Origin: Tieghemiomyces parasiticus
Taxonomy: Eukaryota > Kickxellomycota > Dimargaritomycetes > Dimargaritales > Dimargaritaceae
Assembly (NCBI GenBank): GCA_027575765.1
Contig: JANBPT010000755.1
Coordinates: 1-24,042 of the forward strand
Direction: 5' to 3'
Length of the DNA stretch: 24,042 nucleotides
Below, piece after piece: positions 20,086 to 24,042 of this stretch. How positions within the stretch are numbered: the stretch's first letter is position 1; each line of letters opens with the position of its first letter. The notes beneath the pieces are model-generated. The model was not told the DNA's origin and searched no databases. It was given only the letters and a program-made list of their open reading frames with translations. A program made the translations under genes and the position numbers.

Positions 20086-21156
20086 TTTCCAACTTATTTT
20101 CATCACGATACTTGCTCCAAGATCCATACTCGGTAGATATCTGAATTACAATCTGAATTTCACGAGATGACGGTTTTTTTTGAAGGCTTTCCAGCACTGC
20201 AGGTAGACTGTGCCCCATACACATGCCTCAAAATTCAGGGATCGGGGGGGGGGGTAAATCTTATCGGTGTTGGTTGTCGGACTCGTTGGGTTCCGTTTAC
20301 GTACTGTTGATCGGCCCATCAGTCAATCACGAACAGTTGAGCACCCCAAATACATGCCAGTTATTTTAATAAATGAGAAAGACATGCTGGCGTTTTTTTT
20401 TTCCGACCAAAGCGTGCCTGTGCTACCCATTTTCGTGCCCATTGGGTGGCTCGTTGACGAGAGGCGCAGGATAAAAAGGGCCTGGCGAGCCTTTTCATTG
20501 AATCCACCTCCTTTCGTGGTCTCGTTGCTTCCCTTCCCTATCGCCATGGCTCCTCTTTTCTCTCCTTGGTCAGGAAGCTGTACAACGTAATGTAGTGTGT
20601 ACAAGGGTATACTCGGATCAGCCTTTTAACATCCGGCGGATAGAGGGCGTGCCAAGTTTCTCAGCGCTCAGAGTGGTGGCGAATGAATAGGACGACGGAC
20701 AGTGTGGGTTGAAGAAGAGGAAGTGTCCTCTGGACGGGTCTTTGGCGAGATTAAAGAAGAAGGGTTTATGTCGAGGTCATTGGGCTACCAAAGCGATAGT
20801 GATACAAGGAAGCACAGGAAGCCTGGTGTTACCCTAGCCCCCATTTAGCAATGGTTGTAGAGGAAACCGCCAGCTCCTACTGGAGCTCTCTGTTGTGGCT
20901 TAACCTGTCCCTTTTTCGCAGCTGATGCTATAAGTACTGGACCGCCAACTTTCTTTCACGTCTTGCTACTATTCTATTATTCATATTTTCTATTGGGTTA
21001 AATACCGTGCATTCATGACTTTTATATAGCCTTTCATTCAGCCACAGCTTAAGTCATTCGTCCATCTCCTGTGCATGAGTAATCGTTTTGGTCATCGCAT
21101 TACTCAGTGATCTCGCAACAATACCTATACACGTATTTCTGACAGTCCTTTGCACC
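20086..21156. other. Spacer between two secreted-protein genes
   Basis: No supported gene. An open frame at 20267-20590 has no recognisable domain, and it contains a GGATAAAAAGG motif followed by a short ATG frame. Homopolymer runs include T8 near 20173, G10 near 20245 and T10 near 20393. TATA-like sequences TATAAGTA (20929) and TTATATAG (about 21022) lie 228 and 135 bp ahead of the next start codon and are promoter candidates for it. Confidence 0.4.
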
Positions 21157-22788
21157 ATGCGTACCACGCTTGCACTCACGTTGCTCGCGGCAGGGTCTAT
21201 GGCTAACGTCATTGGCGCTGCTAGGATTCCGTCGGATGGAGACCGCTCAACAGATAATTCCGGCGACTCAGTCATGCGGCCCCGATCTTCGGTCACAGAG
21301 GCCCTGGTAAACCCGCCGCCCGCTATCCTCCCCTACCCTGATCAAACCTCGACTTCATCGGAGCCGACCCACCCCACGTCGATCCCAGTATCGAATACTA
21401 GCTCTTGCCGTCTGCTTGATGTGCCCTGTGAGGTACTGTATGGAATTATTGACTGTTTGAGCTATAAGGACATTCTGGTGCTAAAGCAGACCTGTAAGGG
21501 CAGCGAGAAGATTGTTGACAGCAACTGGCGTGCTTTTAACCTATCCGTAAGTCGGAGACGCGCCTGCTTCCCTATAAATGATCTAGGATCGTCAGCCACA
21601 TGGGTCTACTACTTCATCTTTGTCAGCAGTGGGGGCTCTTGACTTGTCCTAACGGAGGAGGTTTTATCTACGGTGTTCTCCGTATTTTTAGTTTACCACT
21701 GCCCGCTCCGCCACATATCCGCGCTTCACTTATTTTTTATAGCCGTACAATGCCAACATGTGTGCCATATCATCATCTAACCTCCAGACCGCCTCTCACA
21801 TTGTCACTTACTTACACAAATTCCATTCCGAATCGCGAATCAGATTCTTGCTGAGCTACGCGCTCTGCTACCTATGTCAGGTAACTCCGAAATGGTTACG
21901 AACCCCGCTTCTTTCGCTAAACTCAGCAGCTTTATCGCGCCAGCGATACGAACCATTGTGGCGGTCTGGCTTACCACCGAGGACCGAGCCCACGTCCAAG
22001 GTACTGATTTCTCCCAGGAAATGATCGCCGGATCCCAAGTTTCCTCGACCCTAGCCCCACACCTCCGTTTCGTCACTGTGGCGAAGCACTCAAGCGTTCA
22101 AATGATCGACCTATTCCCGTACTACGCGGCAGTGGCTAATAACGACGCTTCCATACTGCTGGCGGGGCTGGACCAGAGTATGCTTCTCAAGCTCCAGAAT
22201 GTGCCGTTTGGTGAGCTGGTGCGAAAAGACGTTGTGTGGGGTCAGCTCGCTCTAGCTGACACCATTCGAGACCTCATCGCTGTAAACGCCAACTCGGTAC
22301 TGGCATCCAGCAGGACACTGCTCATGAGCCCCATGGAATACTACACGCAGTTCTGGTTCCCGCAATGGGTCATCATGACGACAATCACCGAAGGGAAGCT
22401 GGACTTGCTAGAATCGTTTCTCGAGAAAGTCCGTGATTTGGCTACACACTCCAACAGTGGCCAAAAACTACGGAGCGCTTACCTCCACGGCTTAGCCTAC
22501 GTGGTACTCTATGAATACGGATACCAACCTAGCACGAGAAAGTATAACCTCCCATTTGATTTTCTCGGAGGTGGCGGGCGGTTCCGTATCAGCGCCTACA
22601 TGTGGGCAAAGGAGAACGACTATCACCAGGCTGCTGATGCCCTGTCTAAGATAATTCGCCCTGAAGACCATACCGGCAACTGCTTGCCAATCCATTGGGA
22701 TATCCCCTTTCACCGAGAGTTCTTTAGACTGAACGGGGACCATGAACTAATGGTACGCTTCTTCATCCCCAGCAAAGGTAGCCCGTGA
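21157..22788 (+). CDS. F-box-like protein with an N-terminal signal peptide
   Basis: Exon 1 (21157-21546, 130 codons) ends at TCC|GTAAGT. Exon 2 most likely starts at 21844 after GAATCAG, in phase, and runs to TGA at 22788, giving about 444 residues. The start MRTTLALTLLAAGSMANVIG is a typical signal peptide. A Ser/Thr/Pro-rich linker follows (30-83), then an F-box-like helical motif at about 86-128 (LLDVPCEVLYGIIDCL, DILVLKQTCKGSEKIV). The 310-residue remainder is helical with no domain I recognise. F-box proteins normally recruit substrates to cytosolic SCF ligases, so a secretory signal is unexpected. Possibilities are a secreted effector acting in another cell, a signal anchor, or loss of the ubiquitin role. 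The acceptor is uncertain because the intron (297 nt) also holds an open frame in another phase, and a donor-like AAAGGTAGC just before the stop could lead to a further exon. Confidence 0.6.
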
Positions 22789-23199
22789 ATGTTGTAACCT
22801 TCGAATCAGTTCGGCCATTAACTCCGCCCCACTTAAATCGACTTGCCAACTACAAGTTATATTCGTTATTATTGACTTATTAAACACATTACCTTCCCAT
22901 TTTATATAGTTCACGGGAATCAGGGGGTATTCCAACTATACCGCAAAACAGGCTTTAAAATGGCACAGTGAGAACCTAGAGGGTTAAAGCTTTCAGGTGG
23001 CTTCGGCGTTCCTGGGCCGATCGCGGCCTGCATTAAAGAAACCAGCTCCGATTAGAGATGCCAGGAAGCGCATTAGGTAGCCTGTAGTCCTAACATCCAT
23101 ATCATCAAGTTAAAAAGACTACCGCGGCGGTTTGGGCTCTTTATGATAAATATTAGCCACCAACTGTGATTTGACCCACAGGCGCCAACCCACTATATA
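22789..23199. other. Spacer, nothing recognised
   Basis: AT-rich sequence after the F-box-like gene with no supported gene. Probable 3' untranslated and polyadenylation sequence on the left. Confidence 0.4.
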
Positions 23200-23583
23200 T
23201 TGTATCAAGTGCAGGAGGGAGGACAGAGACGGTGGCACTTTGTATACCTCACATGCAGCACTGCGGAATGGTGGGTAATCATCTGTGTCGTTTTAACCTG
23301 CCAGGTATATGGCAAAGTGGAAGGGTGGCACTGTCTCCAGGTAGTCATCCTCCGGTTACATAGTATTATTCAAATTGCCGACCAGTTCCACCTCAATGGG
23401 ACCCCCTCTAACGCTCGCCCTCCCATCTTTAGCGTGATATTGCTGGGCAATAACAGCTTTTCTTTCGATATCTCTAACTCGTCCCTTTCATACTTCAACG
23501 AAGCCACAACATTAGCCACTATCACCCAGGTAAGGTTTGGACGCCGCCACTGCCTAGCCTACGAATGCAGTATCCTGCGGTAA
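23200..23583 (+). CDS. Hypothetical open frame, 127 codons
   Basis: A continuous frame of moderate length in balanced-composition DNA. It has a hydrophobic stretch (WWVIICVVL), a possible Asn-rich region with N-X-S/T sequons (FDISNSSLSYFN), and a donor-like CAG|GTAAGG near 23530. Several internal GT and AG sites could instead mark exons. No family was recognised and no signal peptide is visible at the first Met. It may be a fragment of a decayed gene or chance. Confidence 0.2.
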   Translation: MYQVQEGGQRRWHFVYLTCSTAEWWVIICVVLTCQVYGKVEGWHCLQVVILRLHSIIQIADQFHLNGTPSNARPPIFSVILLGNNSFSFDISNSSLSYFNEATTLATITQVRFGRRHCLAYECSILR

Positions 23584-23729
23584 TTAAGCCGCATGTTAAA
23601 AGTGAACTACGCAATTAATCCACGCATCAGATACGGCATTCTGGGCTGTAGGTGCAAAGTATAATAGACGAGTTTATTAGATAGCACCTCTTCTTTGTAG
23701 GCTAAGGCCCGAGACCTAGTAACAAAGCC

Positions 23730-23978
23730 TTAATCAAATTCGGTGTAGTCTTCACCAGGATTACCGTAATCCATGTCTATGACAATGGGCGCATTGATTA
23801 TTCTATAACCCGCATCTTCGGACTCCTTAGGCTGTGCGCGAGGATTATCATCGCTGTCCAATTTTTGGTCATCTGGGTCATCCGACGAGTGGCGTTTGGG
23901 AGAGGGCAAGGCTCTGACGTAGACTCCGACGGCCAAGACAAGGGCGACGAGTGTAAAGGTAACCCGGGTGGTTTTCAT
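23730..23978 (-). CDS. Small acidic secreted protein with Lys-Arg propeptide site
   Basis: A single exon encodes 82 residues. Residues 1-23 form a signal peptide (MKTTRVTFTLVALVLAVGVY then VRA). A short segment LPSPKR follows, with a dibasic site at 28-29 suited to kexin. The remaining 53 residues are strongly acidic and hydrophilic (DDPDDQKLDSDD), lack cysteine, and end with INAPIVIDMDYGNPGEDY. The layout is that of a pre-pro-peptide. No named family was recognised. It is the third predicted secreted product in the last 5 kb. The promoter would lie beyond the start codon, mostly outside the window. Confidence 0.55.
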   Translation of the reverse strand: MKTTRVTFTLVALVLAVGVYVRALPSPKRHSSDDPDDQKLDSDDNPRAQPKESEDAGYRIINAPIVIDMDYGNPGEDYTEFD

Positions 23979-24042
23979 TGTGACGAGTAGGACGGAGAAC
24001 GGACACGGGTCTCAGTGACAGGACGCTTGGCGGGTTCAAAAT

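Overview
The window is nuclear DNA from an intron-bearing fungus. Eukaryotic housekeeping genes are split by GT-AG introns, and there is a fungal-type Snf1-interacting RING protein (Sip5), a Mam33/p32 protein and a Ubp14-type deubiquitinase. Mixed-strand gene order, moderately high GC, frequent introns and lineage-specific secreted proteins suggest an early-diverging lineage, perhaps Zoopagomycota/Kickxellomycotina (Dimargaris-like mycoparasites). That placement is inference only.

Layout. Bases 1-255 may hold the 3' end of a truncated + strand gene. A three-exon SIP5-like gene lies on the minus strand (650-2829). A long stretch without confident protein genes follows (2830-6508). It contains an (AG)12 microsatellite, a cluster of hairpins ending in a T10 run that looks like a Pol III ncRNA (about 4220-4622), and weak evidence for a small minus-strand gene (5484-6261). 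From 6.5 to 18.2 kb there is a compact run of housekeeping genes in alternating orientation: a mitochondrial RCC1-repeat protein (-), RPS3 (+), signal peptidase subunit SPC3 (-), a TCAIM-like DUF4460 protein (+), MAM33 (-) and UBP14 (+). Every splice model closes in frame. Most introns are close to 160 nt.

From 18.2 kb to the end the character changes. Spacing is wide, composition is more AT-rich, and three genes encode predicted secreted proteins. They are a repeat polyprotein with dibasic Lys-Arg sites (19544-19975), a protein with both a signal peptide and an F-box-like motif (21157-22788), and a small acidic protein with a Lys-Arg propeptide site (23730-23978). This looks like accessory, effector-like or peptide-precursor territory, and it is the most likely place for something undescribed.

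How the genes work together. The housekeeping genes serve separate pathways (translation, ER secretion, mitochondria, ubiquitin recycling, Snf1/ubiquitin signalling) and form no operon-like unit. SPC3 would help process the secreted precursors at the right-hand end, but only as a general secretory factor.
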